Below are positions 50,227 through 58,577 of a DNA stretch of 64,000 bases, in pieces. The position numbers were made by a program, and so were the translations under genes. Location of the stretch: the NCBI RefSeq assembly GCF_036226885.1, contig NZ_CP109027.1, forward strand, positions 6,882,001 through 6,946,000. The letters run 5' to 3'. The notes beneath the pieces were generated by a model, which was not told the DNA's origin, searched no databases, and was given only the letters and a program-made list of their open reading frames with translations. Within the stretch, counting starts at the first letter, position 1. Every line of letters starts with the position of its first letter. This DNA is from Streptomyces sp. NBC_00663 (lineage in GTDB: Bacteria; Actinomycetota; Actinomycetes; Streptomycetales; Streptomycetaceae).

Positions 50227-51759
50227 TCAGCCCAAGTCACCCGCGGCGGTCAGCTCCGCCAGCCGCACCAACGTACGCACCGCCGTACCCGTACCCCCCT
50301 TGGGCGTGTACCCGAACGGCCCACCCTCGTTGAACGCCGGACCCGCGATGTCGAGGTGCGCCCAGGTGATGCCCTCGCCCACGAACTCCCGCAGGAAGAG
50401 CCCGGCGACCAGACCGCCACCCATCCGCTCACCCATGTTCGCGATGTCGGCCGTCGGCGAGTCCATCCCCTTGCGCAGGTGGTCGGGGAGCGGCATCGGC
50501 CACGCCGGCTCGCCGACCTCCTCGGCCGCCTCGTGCACCGCGGAGCGGAACGCGTCGTCGTTCGCCATGATCCCGAACGTCCGGCTGCCCAGCGCCAGCA
50601 TCATCGCCCCGGTCAGCGTGGCGACGTCCACGATCGCGTCCGGCTTCTCCTCCGACGCCGCCCACAGCGCGTCGGCCAGCACCAGCCGGCCCTCCGCGTC
50701 GGTGTTGAGGACCTCGACGGTCTTGCCGCTGTACATGCGCAGCACGTCACCCGGGCGCACCGCGGACCCCGACGGCATGTTCTCGGCGAGCGCCAGCCAC
50801 CCGGTGACGTTCACCTCAAGACCGAGCCGCGCGACGGCGACGATCGCGGCGAAGACCGCCGCCGCACCGCTCATGTCGCACTTCATCGTCTCGTTGTGGC
50901 CGGCCGGCTTCAGCGAGATGCCGCCCGAGTCGTAGGTGATGCCCTTGCCGACGAACGCGAGGTGCTTCTTCGCCTTGGAGGAGGTGTACGACAGCTTCAC
51001 CAGCCGCGGCTTCGCCTCGGAGCCGCCGCCGACGCCCAGGATGCCGCCGTAGCCGCCCTTGACCAGCGCCTTGCCGTCGAGCACCTGCACCTTGATGCCG
51101 TGCTCCTTGGCCGCGGCCTGCGCGACGGCGGCGAAGGCCTCGGGGTAGAGATCGTTCGGCGGGGTGTTGACCAGGTCTCGAGCGCGGTTCAGCTCCTCGG
51201 TGACCGCGAGGGCGCGCTCGACGGCCGCCTTGTACGCCTTGTCGCGGGGCTTGCCGCCCAGCAGGGCGACCTCGGCGAGCGGGGCCTTGGCGTTCTTCGG
51301 GTCCTTGCCGTTCTCCTTGTACGCGTCGAAGGAGTACGCGCCGAGCAGCGCGCCCTCCGCGACCGCGCCGGCGTCGGCGGCGTCCGTCAGGGGCAGCGCG
51401 AACGCGGCCTTCTTGGCGCCGTGCAGCGTGCGGGCGGCCGCACCGGCGGCCCGGCGCAGCGCCTCGGCGTCGAAGGAGGAGTCCTTCTCGGGCTCCGGGC
51501 CGAGACCCACCGCCAGCACGAGCGGGGTCTTGAAGCCGGACGGCGCGGGCAGCTTCGTCACCTCGCCCTCGGCACCGGAGGCGCCGAGGGTCTCCAGGAC
51601 ACCGGCGAGCTTGCCGTCGTAGGCCTTGTCCACGGCTTCGGCGCCCGGGGCGACGACCAGGTCCCCAGACCGGGATGCAGTGCCCTTGGCGACACCGATC
51701 ACGATCGCGTCGGCCCGCAGGCCGGGCGCCGCGGCGGTGCTGAGAGTGAGAGCAGTCAC
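50227..51759 (-). CDS. pepA: Leucyl aminopeptidase (M17)
   Basis: Dizinc/dimanganese cytosolic leucine aminopeptidase, 510 residues. It starts (GTG) TALTLSTAAAPGLRADAIVIGV. The M17 catalytic core is present: GKGITYDSGGISLKPAGHNETMKCDMSGAAA (Lys and Asp ligands) and the family signature NTDAEGRLVLADAL. The N-terminal 150 residues are the usual macro-like domain. It removes N-terminal residues during protein turnover. GTG at 51759 fits the family length. The 353 bases upstream hold its promoter. Confidence 0.95.
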   Translation of the reverse strand: MTALTLSTAAAPGLRADAIVIGVAKGTASRSGDLVVAPGAEAVDKAYDGKLAGVLETLGASGAEGEVTKLPAPSGFKTPLVLAVGLGPEPEKDSSFDAEALRRAAGAAARTLHGAKKAAFALPLTDAADAGAVAEGALLGAYSFDAYKENGKDPKNAKAPLAEVALLGGKPRDKAYKAAVERALAVTEELNRARDLVNTPPNDLYPEAFAAVAQAAAKEHGIKVQVLDGKALVKGGYGGILGVGGGSEAKPRLVKLSYTSSKAKKHLAFVGKGITYDSGGISLKPAGHNETMKCDMSGAAAVFAAIVAVARLGLEVNVTGWLALAENMPSGSAVRPGDVLRMYSGKTVEVLNTDAEGRLVLADALWAASEEKPDAIVDVATLTGAMMLALGSRTFGIMANDDAFRSAVHEAAEEVGEPAWPMPLPDHLRKGMDSPTADIANMGERMGGGLVAGLFLREFVGEGITWAHLDIAGPAFNEGGPFGYTPKGGTGTAVRTLVRLAELTAAGDLG

Positions 51760-52112
51760 GGTGGTGAAATCTCGCTTCCGATGTGAAGTTCCAGTGGTCG
51801 AGCGGGTGGGTCGACCGGGCCCGACAGCCGACCCTAGATCCGGGTCCGGGGGCGGCATCGACCGGGGCCTTCACCCCGTCGATGAACACCCGGAACGAGC
51901 CTACGCGCGTGGCGCGCTTTCGCTCATTCCTACGGGCGTTCACCTGTGGGTGGCGTCGTGGCCACTTCTCAGCTCTCACTCCCGGTCACCTCGGTCACAC
52001 TCACTGTGTTCCGGCGGGCGCTCTGCTCGCCGCTTTGCATGATTTCCACGGATCCTCCGCAGATTTCCCCTCAATGGGGCGCAAGGGGATCTTCTGGGGG
52101 GAAGGGACACCA
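51760..52112. other. Divergent promoter region between pepA and the exopolysaccharide cluster
   Basis: No gene seen. Open frames run in from both sides but lack coding features. It must hold the pepA promoter (minus) and the promoter of the five-gene cluster (plus). The last part (52095-52112) gives a GGGGGG-AAGGG ribosome-binding region before ATG at 52113. I see no clear operator. Confidence 0.5.
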
Positions 52113-54140
52113 ATGGCGCACCGTGCGCACAGATGGAAGGTCGCCGCGGCCGTCTCCACGACGGCGGGGCTGATCGCGCTGGGACTGGGGGCTCCCGGCG
52201 CCGTCGCCGCGGCGACACCACGTATCGACCTGAAGGTGCTGGTCGTGGACAATGGCGACAGCCCGGTCCAGGCCATCACCGCCCAGCTCAGGAACACCGG
52301 CATCCCGTACACCGTCGTCGACCTGAACGACGCCAACCGCCCGTCCCTCACGGCCGCGTTCCTCGCCGACACGGTCAACGGCACGGCCAGGGCCCGCTAC
52401 CAGGGCGTCGTACTGCCCAACGAGGCCCCCTTCGGCGCGGGTTCGGCGGAGCAGACCGCGCTGGAGACGTACGAGCGGACGTACGGCATCCCGCAGGTCG
52501 ACGCCTACACCTGGGCGCACCCGGAGGTGGGCCTGGACTACAGCGCGTACTCCGGGACGCTGGACGGCCGGACCGCCGACGTCACCACCGCCGGGAAGTC
52601 GGGCTGGTTCGGCTATCTCGACGGGGCCGTCGCCTTCGAGGACAACTCGGCCACCACGCAGGAGAGTTACGGCTTCGTCGCCACGCCCCGCACCGGGTTC
52701 ACCAGTTATGTCGACGTACCCGTGCCGGGCGGCACCGGACGTGGCAGCCTGATCGGCGAGTACGCGCACGACGGACGCCGCGAACTCGTCGTGACCTTCG
52801 CCTACAACCAGTACCAGCAGCAGTTCCGGGTGCTCGCCCGCGGCATCGTCGAGTGGCTCACCCAGGGCGTGCACCTGGGGCAGACCCGCAACTCCTTCGA
52901 GGTACACGTCGACGACGTCTTCGCGCCCGACAGCCGCTGGGACACCGCCCACCACTGCACCCCGGGCGACTTCACCTGCCCCGGCGGCGACGGCGAGGGG
53001 ACCGCCCCGATCCGGATGACCGCGGCCGACGCCCAGTACGCGGCGCAGTGGCAGCAGGAGCACGGCTTCAAGCTGGACATGGTCTACAACGCCGGTTCCG
53101 GCGAGGAGTGGAAGACCGAGAACGGCGGCGCCGACGCGCTCGCCGCCCAACTGCTCGCCGACAAGGCGAAGTACCGCTGGATCAACCACACCTACACGCA
53201 CAAGTTCCTCGGCTGCGTCCAGGACACCACCGGCGTGCCGTGGAGCTGCGCCAAGAACGCCGACGGCACGACCCAGTACCTGAGCCGCGCCGACATCTCC
53301 GCGGAGATCAGCAACAACTACAACTGGGGCGTCGGCAAGGGCCTCCCGCTCAACCGCGCCGAACTCGTCACCGGCGAACACTCGGGCCTGCGCACCCTGC
53401 CCCAGCAGCCCGACGACAACCCCAACCTGGCCGGCGCCCTCGCCGCCAACGGCGTCAAGTGGACCGCCTCCGACAACTCCCGTGAACCCGACCAGCGTGC
53501 GGTCGGCAGCGGCACCCTCACCGTGCCCCGCTATCCGATGAACGTGTACTACAACGTGGGCACCGACGCGGAGATGGCCGACGAGTACAACTGGATCTAC
53601 ACCTCGGCGGCCGACGGCGGCAGCGGCCTGTGCGAGAACAACCCGACGTCCACCTGCCTGCCGGCGCCCCTCGACACGGCCACCGGCTACCAGTCCTACA
53701 TCGTCCCGCAGGAGGCCCGCACCGCCCTCGGACACGCGATCTCGGGCGACCCCCGCCCGCACTACGCCCACCAGTCCAACCTGGCCGAGGACCGCACCCT
53801 CTACCCGGTCCTGAACAAGGTGCTGGCCGACTACCAGGCCCTGTTCGCCGACAACACCCCGCTGGAGAACCTCGCCCAGGCCGCGATCGGCACCGAACTC
53901 CAGCGCCGCGCCGGCTGGCAGGCCGCGCTGGCCTCCGGCAAGGTCACGGCGTACCGCGTCGGCAACACGGTGACGATCACGGCCCCGAGCGGGACGCAGA
54001 TCCCGGTGACGGCGCCGGAGGGCACGAAGAAGCAACTCCTGCTGGGCACAGCGACGTTCGGCACCCCGTACGCGGGCAGGCGCTCGGCGTGGACCGCGCC
54101 GGAGGTACTACAGAGTGCGGTGACACTGAAACTGCCGTAG
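52113..54140 (+). CDS. Secreted Agd3/NodB-like polysaccharide deacetylase (CE18-like)
   Basis: A 675-residue exported protein with signal peptide to about residue 33 (AVSTTAGLIALGLGAPGAVAA). The N-terminal part (about 35-250) is a non-catalytic, sugar-binding-like region. The catalytic part has a NodB-like metal site: FEVHVDDVF (about 264-270), the HxxxH motif NHTYTHKFLGC (about 358-366), and GEHSGL. This layout matches fungal Agd3, the galactosaminogalactan deacetylase (CE18 with CBM87), and bacterial relatives. It would remove acetyl groups from N-acetylgalactosamine outside the cell. First gene of the cluster; 118 bases lead to pelF. Confidence 0.75.
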   Translation: MAHRAHRWKVAAAVSTTAGLIALGLGAPGAVAAATPRIDLKVLVVDNGDSPVQAITAQLRNTGIPYTVVDLNDANRPSLTAAFLADTVNGTARARYQGVVLPNEAPFGAGSAEQTALETYERTYGIPQVDAYTWAHPEVGLDYSAYSGTLDGRTADVTTAGKSGWFGYLDGAVAFEDNSATTQESYGFVATPRTGFTSYVDVPVPGGTGRGSLIGEYAHDGRRELVVTFAYNQYQQQFRVLARGIVEWLTQGVHLGQTRNSFEVHVDDVFAPDSRWDTAHHCTPGDFTCPGGDGEGTAPIRMTAADAQYAAQWQQEHGFKLDMVYNAGSGEEWKTENGGADALAAQLLADKAKYRWINHTYTHKFLGCVQDTTGVPWSCAKNADGTTQYLSRADISAEISNNYNWGVGKGLPLNRAELVTGEHSGLRTLPQQPDDNPNLAGALAANGVKWTASDNSREPDQRAVGSGTLTVPRYPMNVYYNVGTDAEMADEYNWIYTSAADGGSGLCENNPTSTCLPAPLDTATGYQSYIVPQEARTALGHAISGDPRPHYAHQSNLAEDRTLYPVLNKVLADYQALFADNTPLENLAQAAIGTELQRRAGWQAALASGKVTAYRVGNTVTITAPSGTQIPVTAPEGTKKQLLLGTATFGTPYAGRRSAWTAPEVLQSAVTLKLP

Positions 54141-54152
54141 CGCACAACGCCC

Positions 54153-54222
54153 TCAGGGGCGCGGGGAACTGCGCGACAAGCCACGACGAACCCGCAGTCG
54201 GCCATGGCGCGCAGTTCCCCGG
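54153..54222 (+). repeat. Dispersed GC-rich element, copy 6 (with inverted partial copy)
   Basis: Standard element 54153-54200 (AGGGGCGCGGGGAACTGCGC then ACAAGCC and CCCGCAGTC), followed by a short inverted copy GGCGCGCAGTTCCCCGG at 54206-54222. The two arms could pair. It sits between the deacetylase and glycosyltransferase genes and might partly terminate transcription there. Confidence 0.8.
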
Positions 54223-54257
54223 ACCACATCCGCATAACAGGGGGGAACCGCGCTGCG

Positions 54258-55784
54258 ATGCGCACGGGCAGTCACGTCACCATGCTCACCGAAGGCACCT
54301 ACCCACATGTCCACGGCGGCGTCAGCACCTGGTGCGACCAGCTGATCAAGGGCATGCCGGAGGTCGACTTCCACATCCTGTCGCTCACCGGCAGCGGTCG
54401 CGAACCCGTGACCTGGGAGCTGCCGCCGAACGTCTACCGCCACACCTCGGTCCCCACCTGGGGCCCACGCCCCGGCCGCAGGACCGTCCCGTACGGCAGG
54501 GCGAGGCGCCGCTTCCTCGACTCCTACGAGCGTTTCCTGCTCTCCTTCCTCGACCCGGGGAACCACGACCACCACGACTTCGGCGAGTCCCTGCGCGAAC
54601 TGGCCCGACCGGCCCGCGACGGGTGGCTGTCGGCGGCCCTGCGCACCGAATCGGCGCTGCGCTCCCTGATGTGGATCTGGACGATGCCGCACCTGCCCAC
54701 CGCCGCCGCCCACCCCACGGTCCACGACGCCCTGACCGCCACCGACCTCCTGGAACACGCCCTGCGCCCGCTGGGCGTACGGATCCCCGAGGACTCGGTC
54801 GCGCACGCGGTGAGCAGCGGCCTCGCGACCCTGCCCGCCCTCGCCGCCCACCATCTGGACGGCGTGCCTTTCCTCCTCACCGAACACGGCATCTACCTCC
54901 GCGAGCGCTACCTCGGCTACCGCTCCGACGCCCAGCGCTGGCCGGTGAAGGCCTTCATGCTCGGCTTCTACCGTGAACTCAATTCACACGGATACAGGGC
55001 CGCCGACCTGATCACACCGTGCAACCAGTACAACCGCCGCTGGGAGGAGCGCGGCGGCGCCGACGCCGACAAGATCCGCACGGTCTACAACGGCGTCGAC
55101 CCGGCCGCCTTCCCCCACGCGGGCCCCGAACCCGCCGCCCCCACCCTCACCTGGTGCGGCCGAGTCGACCCCATCAAGGACCTCGAAACCCTGATCCGCT
55201 CCTACGCCATGGTCCGCGCCGAACTCCCGACGACCCGCCTGCGCTTGTTCGGCCCGGTCCCACCGGGCGGCGAGGAGTACAAGACCCGCCTGGAGAAACT
55301 CGCCGCCGAACTCGGCGTCACCGACGGCCTCACCTTCGAGGGCCGCATCAGCGAGGTCTGGCGCGCCTACGCGGCCGGCCACGTGGTGATGCTCTCCTCC
55401 ATCTCCGAGGGCTTCCCGTTCTCCATCATCGAGGCCATGTCCTGCGGCCGTACGACGGTGTCGACGGACGTGGGCGGCGTGCGCGAGGCCGTCGGTGACA
55501 CGGGCCTGGTCGTCCCGCCGAGGGAACCGGAGAAGATGGCGGCAGCGGCCCTGACCCTCCTCAAGGACGACGAACGCCGCCTGAAGCTCGGCGAGTTGTC
55601 CCGCCAGCGAGTGATCGACCGCTTCACGCTCCGCCGCTCCGTGGACGCCTTCCGCACCATCTACCAGGAACTCGCGGGCCTGCCCGAGGTGTACGAGCCC
55701 ACGATCGAGACCGTCACCGACTGGACCCTCGAACTGCGCGACCCCTGGTACGCGGCGGTCGCGACGGACGGAACCGACTGGTGA
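54258..55784 (+). CDS. pelF: PelF-like GT4 glycosyltransferase
   Basis: A 508-residue cytoplasmic glycosyltransferase of the GT4 family, PelF type. The N-terminus MRTGSHVTMLTEGTYPHVHGGVSTW is the PelF signature (EGTYPxVxGGVSxW), followed by TEHGIYLRER, VYNGVDPAAF, and the nucleotide-sugar motif SISEGFPFSIIEAMSCG with the conserved Glu pair, then VGGVREAVG. PelF and fungal Gtb3 are thought to polymerise UDP-GalNAc or UDP-hexosamine. The stop overlaps the next GTG start by 4 bases. The ATG at 54258 was chosen for fit to the conserved start. Confidence 0.85.
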   Translation: MRTGSHVTMLTEGTYPHVHGGVSTWCDQLIKGMPEVDFHILSLTGSGREPVTWELPPNVYRHTSVPTWGPRPGRRTVPYGRARRRFLDSYERFLLSFLDPGNHDHHDFGESLRELARPARDGWLSAALRTESALRSLMWIWTMPHLPTAAAHPTVHDALTATDLLEHALRPLGVRIPEDSVAHAVSSGLATLPALAAHHLDGVPFLLTEHGIYLRERYLGYRSDAQRWPVKAFMLGFYRELNSHGYRAADLITPCNQYNRRWEERGGADADKIRTVYNGVDPAAFPHAGPEPAAPTLTWCGRVDPIKDLETLIRSYAMVRAELPTTRLRLFGPVPPGGEEYKTRLEKLAAELGVTDGLTFEGRISEVWRAYAAGHVVMLSSISEGFPFSIIEAMSCGRTTVSTDVGGVREAVGDTGLVVPPREPEKMAAAALTLLKDDERRLKLGELSRQRVIDRFTLRRSVDAFRTIYQELAGLPEVYEPTIETVTDWTLELRDPWYAAVATDGTDW

Positions 55785-57181
55785 GCGGCTCGATCCGGCT
55801 CTCTCCAGGCACCGGCCCGGAGACCTTCCCCACCATCCCCAGACAACGCACCGCGCCCAGCTGGGCCGGCCCCGACCCCGTCGACGAACTCGCCGCCCGC
55901 CTCGACGACTTCGTGGCGGCGGCCGTCCACCCCGACGAGATCGCCGCACTCCTGGAGTCCGACGGCTTGTCGGACGACCAGATACGCGAGCGGTACGGCG
56001 TGAAGAACTCCTTCGCGCTGGCCGAGGAACTCTACGAACGCGTCACCCGCCGCCACCCCGAACCACGGACCCCACCCCACGACCCGTGGCGGGTAAGCCT
56101 GTTGACCTGCCTGCTCCGAGGAGTGCTCTTCGCCCTCCCTGGCCTCGCCTACGTCCTGGGCGCCGCGGCCCCGCTCCCGCTCCTGGCGAGCGCCCTGACC
56201 GGCTGGACCTGGAACCAGGGCCTGGCCCATCGGGCGTACACCTGGCTGGGTTTGGGCGACGTGAGGGCGGCGAAACGCAGCCTGCTGCTGGGCGCGCCCA
56301 CGGGGGTGGTGCTGGGCGCCCTGGTGGCATTCCTGGTCTCAGGCACGGTCGACCAGTCCACGGCCTTCGCGGTGGGCCAGTCCCTGTACCTGGGAGCATC
56401 GACGATCTTGCTGGTACGGGCCCGCGAACGAGCATTGCTGCTGGCCCTGTTGCCGATGGCGGCAGGAGCAATCCTGACCCTGCTCCACTCCGTCCCGAAC
56501 GCGACGAGACTGACGTTGCTGCTGGCTTCGCTGCTGACGGTGACAGTCCTGGCAGCACTTGAAGTCACGCCCGCGGGCAACGCACCTCAGGGGCGCGGGG
56601 AACTGCGCGCCCAGCCCCCACGCACCCGCAGCCGAAACGCAACAACAGGCCCCCAACTCATCGCGTCCTTCCCGCACGCCCTGTTCGGCCTGGCCACCGG
56701 CACCCTCGTCCTCCACGCAGCCCTGGAGGACAACCTCGCCGCAGTCGCCCTGACCCTGAGCATGGGCCCCGCCGAATACCTCCTCCACCGCCTCCGCAGC
56801 ACCGGCGTGGCCGCCCTGCACTCCAGCACCACCCCAACCGCCTTCCGCCGCACCACGACCCGCACCCTCCTGCACCACCTCACCGCCTACCTCCTCACCC
56901 TCCTCGCCCTGGCCCTGGCCCTGGCCCTGGCCACCGGAATCAGCCCGGCACCCCTGCTGCTCCTGGGCGCGGTCCTGTGGACAGCCCTGCTGCTCCAGTC
57001 CTTCGGCGCGATCCTCCGCACGACAGCGATCTGCTGCACGGCGGCCCTGGCCCAGACCCTCGTCCCGCTGACCCACCCGGGCAGCCCGCACGGCATCGCC
57101 CTGACCGTGTACGCGACCGCCGCCGCGACCCAAGCAGCCCTGGCCTGCGCCCTGCTGGGGAAGGCGACCGCCCACCGATGA
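55781..57181 (+). CDS. Polytopic membrane protein, possible exopolysaccharide export/flippase (PelG-like in role)
   Basis: A 466-residue protein with a soluble N-terminal part of about 90 residues (DPVDELAARLDDFVAAAVHPD ... LYERV) and about 12 predicted membrane helices, starting near SLLTCLLRGVLFALPG and ending near TQAALACALLGK. Twelve helices in six-plus-six order fit a MOP-type flippase such as PelG, but I see no sequence signature. Residues about 267-288 (NAPQGRGELRAQPPRTRSRN) are encoded by an inserted dispersed repeat in the loop between helices 6 and 7. GTG overlaps the pelF stop (GTGA), and its own stop overlaps the next ATG (ATGA). Confidence 0.75.
   Translation: MSGSIRLSPGTGPETFPTIPRQRTAPSWAGPDPVDELAARLDDFVAAAVHPDEIAALLESDGLSDDQIRERYGVKNSFALAEELYERVTRRHPEPRTPPHDPWRVSLLTCLLRGVLFALPGLAYVLGAAAPLPLLASALTGWTWNQGLAHRAYTWLGLGDVRAAKRSLLLGAPTGVVLGALVAFLVSGTVDQSTAFAVGQSLYLGASTILLVRARERALLLALLPMAAGAILTLLHSVPNATRLTLLLASLLTVTVLAALEVTPAGNAPQGRGELRAQPPRTRSRNATTGPQLIASFPHALFGLATGTLVLHAALEDNLAAVALTLSMGPAEYLLHRLRSTGVAALHSSTTPTAFRRTTTRTLLHHLTAYLLTLLALALALALATGISPAPLLLLGAVLWTALLLQSFGAILRTTAICCTAALAQTLVPLTHPGSPHGIALTVYATAAATQAALACALLGKATAHR
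56587..56634 (+). repeat. Dispersed GC-rich element, copy 7, inside a coding region
   Basis: Standard element (AGGGGCGCGGGGAACTGCGC then CCAGCCCCCACGCACCCGCAGCC) located inside the membrane-protein gene. It is in frame and adds about 20 residues between helices 6 and 7. The other copies lie between genes. Confidence 0.85.
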
Positions 57182-57804
57182 CGAACCTGCTGCTCCCGTA
57201 CTACGAGCACCCGTCCGTCCGCCCCGCGGAATGGGACGCGATCATCGAGGCGGCACCCCACCTCTACGCGGTCGTCCTCAACCCGGCCAGCGGGCCCGGC
57301 GACCGCCCCGACGAGGCCTTCGCCGAGATCGCGGCAAGACTGCGCGAGGCAGGCGTACGGACACTCGGCTACGTCGACACCGCCTACGCCCGCCGCCCCC
57401 ACGCCGACGTCGTCCGCGACCTCGCCCACCACCGCGACTGGTACGCCACGGACGGCGCCTTCCTCGATCAAGTCGCCTCAGGAGAAGCCGAGTTCATGTA
57501 CTACCGCAGGCTCGCCACAGCCGTGCGAGGCACCCTCGCCCTGAACCACGGAACCGCGCCGCACCCCTCCTACGCCCGCGTCGCCGACGTCCTGGTGACC
57601 TTCGAGGGCCCCTGGACGTCGTACCTCCACCTCGGCCCGCCGCAGTGGCGCGGCACCTCGGACGTACGGCTCTGTCATCTCGTGTACGGCGTCCCGCGTG
57701 GCGCGGATCTCGCGGTGCACGGGGCGGATCTGTACTGCGGGGTGCCGGGTATGGGTGATCATCCTTGGGGTACGTTGCCCCACACTCTGGAGCCCGCTCA
57801 GTGA
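57178..57804 (+). CDS. Spherulin-4-like glycoside hydrolase (GH135-like, Sph3-type)
   Basis: A 208-residue protein with no obvious signal peptide from the ATG at 57178. It matches the spherulation-specific family 4 pattern: LLLPYYEHPSV, VVLNPASGPGD, TLGYVDTAYARRP, WYATDGAFLDQ with candidate catalytic Asp residues, and LNHGTAPHPSYARVADVLVTFEG. Fungal Sph3 (GH135) hydrolyses galactosaminogalactan and is needed for its synthesis. Here it likely acts on the cluster's polymer. It overlaps both neighbours by 4 bases (ATGA upstream, GTGA downstream), so translation is coupled. Absence of an export signal is odd. Confidence 0.8.
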   Translation: MTNLLLPYYEHPSVRPAEWDAIIEAAPHLYAVVLNPASGPGDRPDEAFAEIAARLREAGVRTLGYVDTAYARRPHADVVRDLAHHRDWYATDGAFLDQVASGEAEFMYYRRLATAVRGTLALNHGTAPHPSYARVADVLVTFEGPWTSYLHLGPPQWRGTSDVRLCHLVYGVPRGADLAVHGADLYCGVPGMGDHPWGTLPHTLEPAQ

Positions 57805-58577
57805 AACGCCTCCTCTGGCTGTTCCCCCTGCTTCTCCTGGCCGCCTGCACCACGGCCCAGGACGGGAAGCCGGGCACGCGCTGGCAGCCGACCCCCGGGC
57901 TGGCCTGGCAGTGGCAGCTGAGCGGCCGGAAGATCGACACCTCCGTCGACGTGCCGGTCTACGACATCGACGGCTTCGACCAGCCCAAGGCGACCGTGAC
58001 CGCCCTGCACCGCGAGGACCGCAAGGTGATCTGCTATCTCTCCACCGGCGCCTGGGAGGACTGGCGGCCCGACGCGAAGCGGTTCCCCGAGTCGGTGATC
58101 GGCCGCGGCAACGGCTGGGAGGGCGAGCGCTGGCTCGACATCCGGCAGATCGACGTACTGGAGCCGCTGATGGCGGCCCGCATCGACATGTGTCGCGACA
58201 AGGGCTTCGACGCGGTGGAGCCGGACAACATGGACGGCTACAAGAACCGCACGGGCTTCGAGCTGAAGGCCTCCGACCAGCTCCGCTACAACCGTCTGAT
58301 CGCGAAGCTCGCGCACGACCGCGGTATGGCGGTGGGCCTGAAGAACGACCTGGACCAGATCCCGCGGCTGGTCGACGACTTCGACTTCGCGGTCAACGAG
58401 CAGTGCGCCCAGTACGACGAGTGCGAGGCCAACACGCCCTTCATCAAGGCGGGCAAGGCCGTGTTCCACGTGGAGTACGAGCTGCCGACGAGCGCCTTCT
58501 GCGCGGAGTCACGCCGGCTGAAGCTGAGCTCGATGGCGAAGAAGTACGAGCTGGGGGTGTGGCGCAAGGCCTGCTAG
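57801..58577 (+). CDS. Endo-alpha-1,4-polygalactosaminidase (GH114) lipoprotein
   Basis: A 258-residue GH114 enzyme. It starts (GTG) KRLLWLFPLLLLAAC with a lipobox LLAAC, so Cys 15 would anchor it to the membrane. The GH114 domain is complete: TPGLAWQWQLSG, VPVYDIDGFD, VICYLSTGAWEDWRPD, FDAVEPDNMDGY (candidate catalytic acids), and VGLKNDLDQIP, FAVNEQC. Fungal Ega3 (GH114) cleaves alpha-1,4-galactosamine stretches in deacetylated galactosaminogalactan. It is the last gene of the operon, converging with and overlapping cobS by 4 bases. Confidence 0.88.
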   Translation: MKRLLWLFPLLLLAACTTAQDGKPGTRWQPTPGLAWQWQLSGRKIDTSVDVPVYDIDGFDQPKATVTALHREDRKVICYLSTGAWEDWRPDAKRFPESVIGRGNGWEGERWLDIRQIDVLEPLMAARIDMCRDKGFDAVEPDNMDGYKNRTGFELKASDQLRYNRLIAKLAHDRGMAVGLKNDLDQIPRLVDDFDFAVNEQCAQYDECEANTPFIKAGKAVFHVEYELPTSAFCAESRRLKLSSMAKKYELGVWRKAC

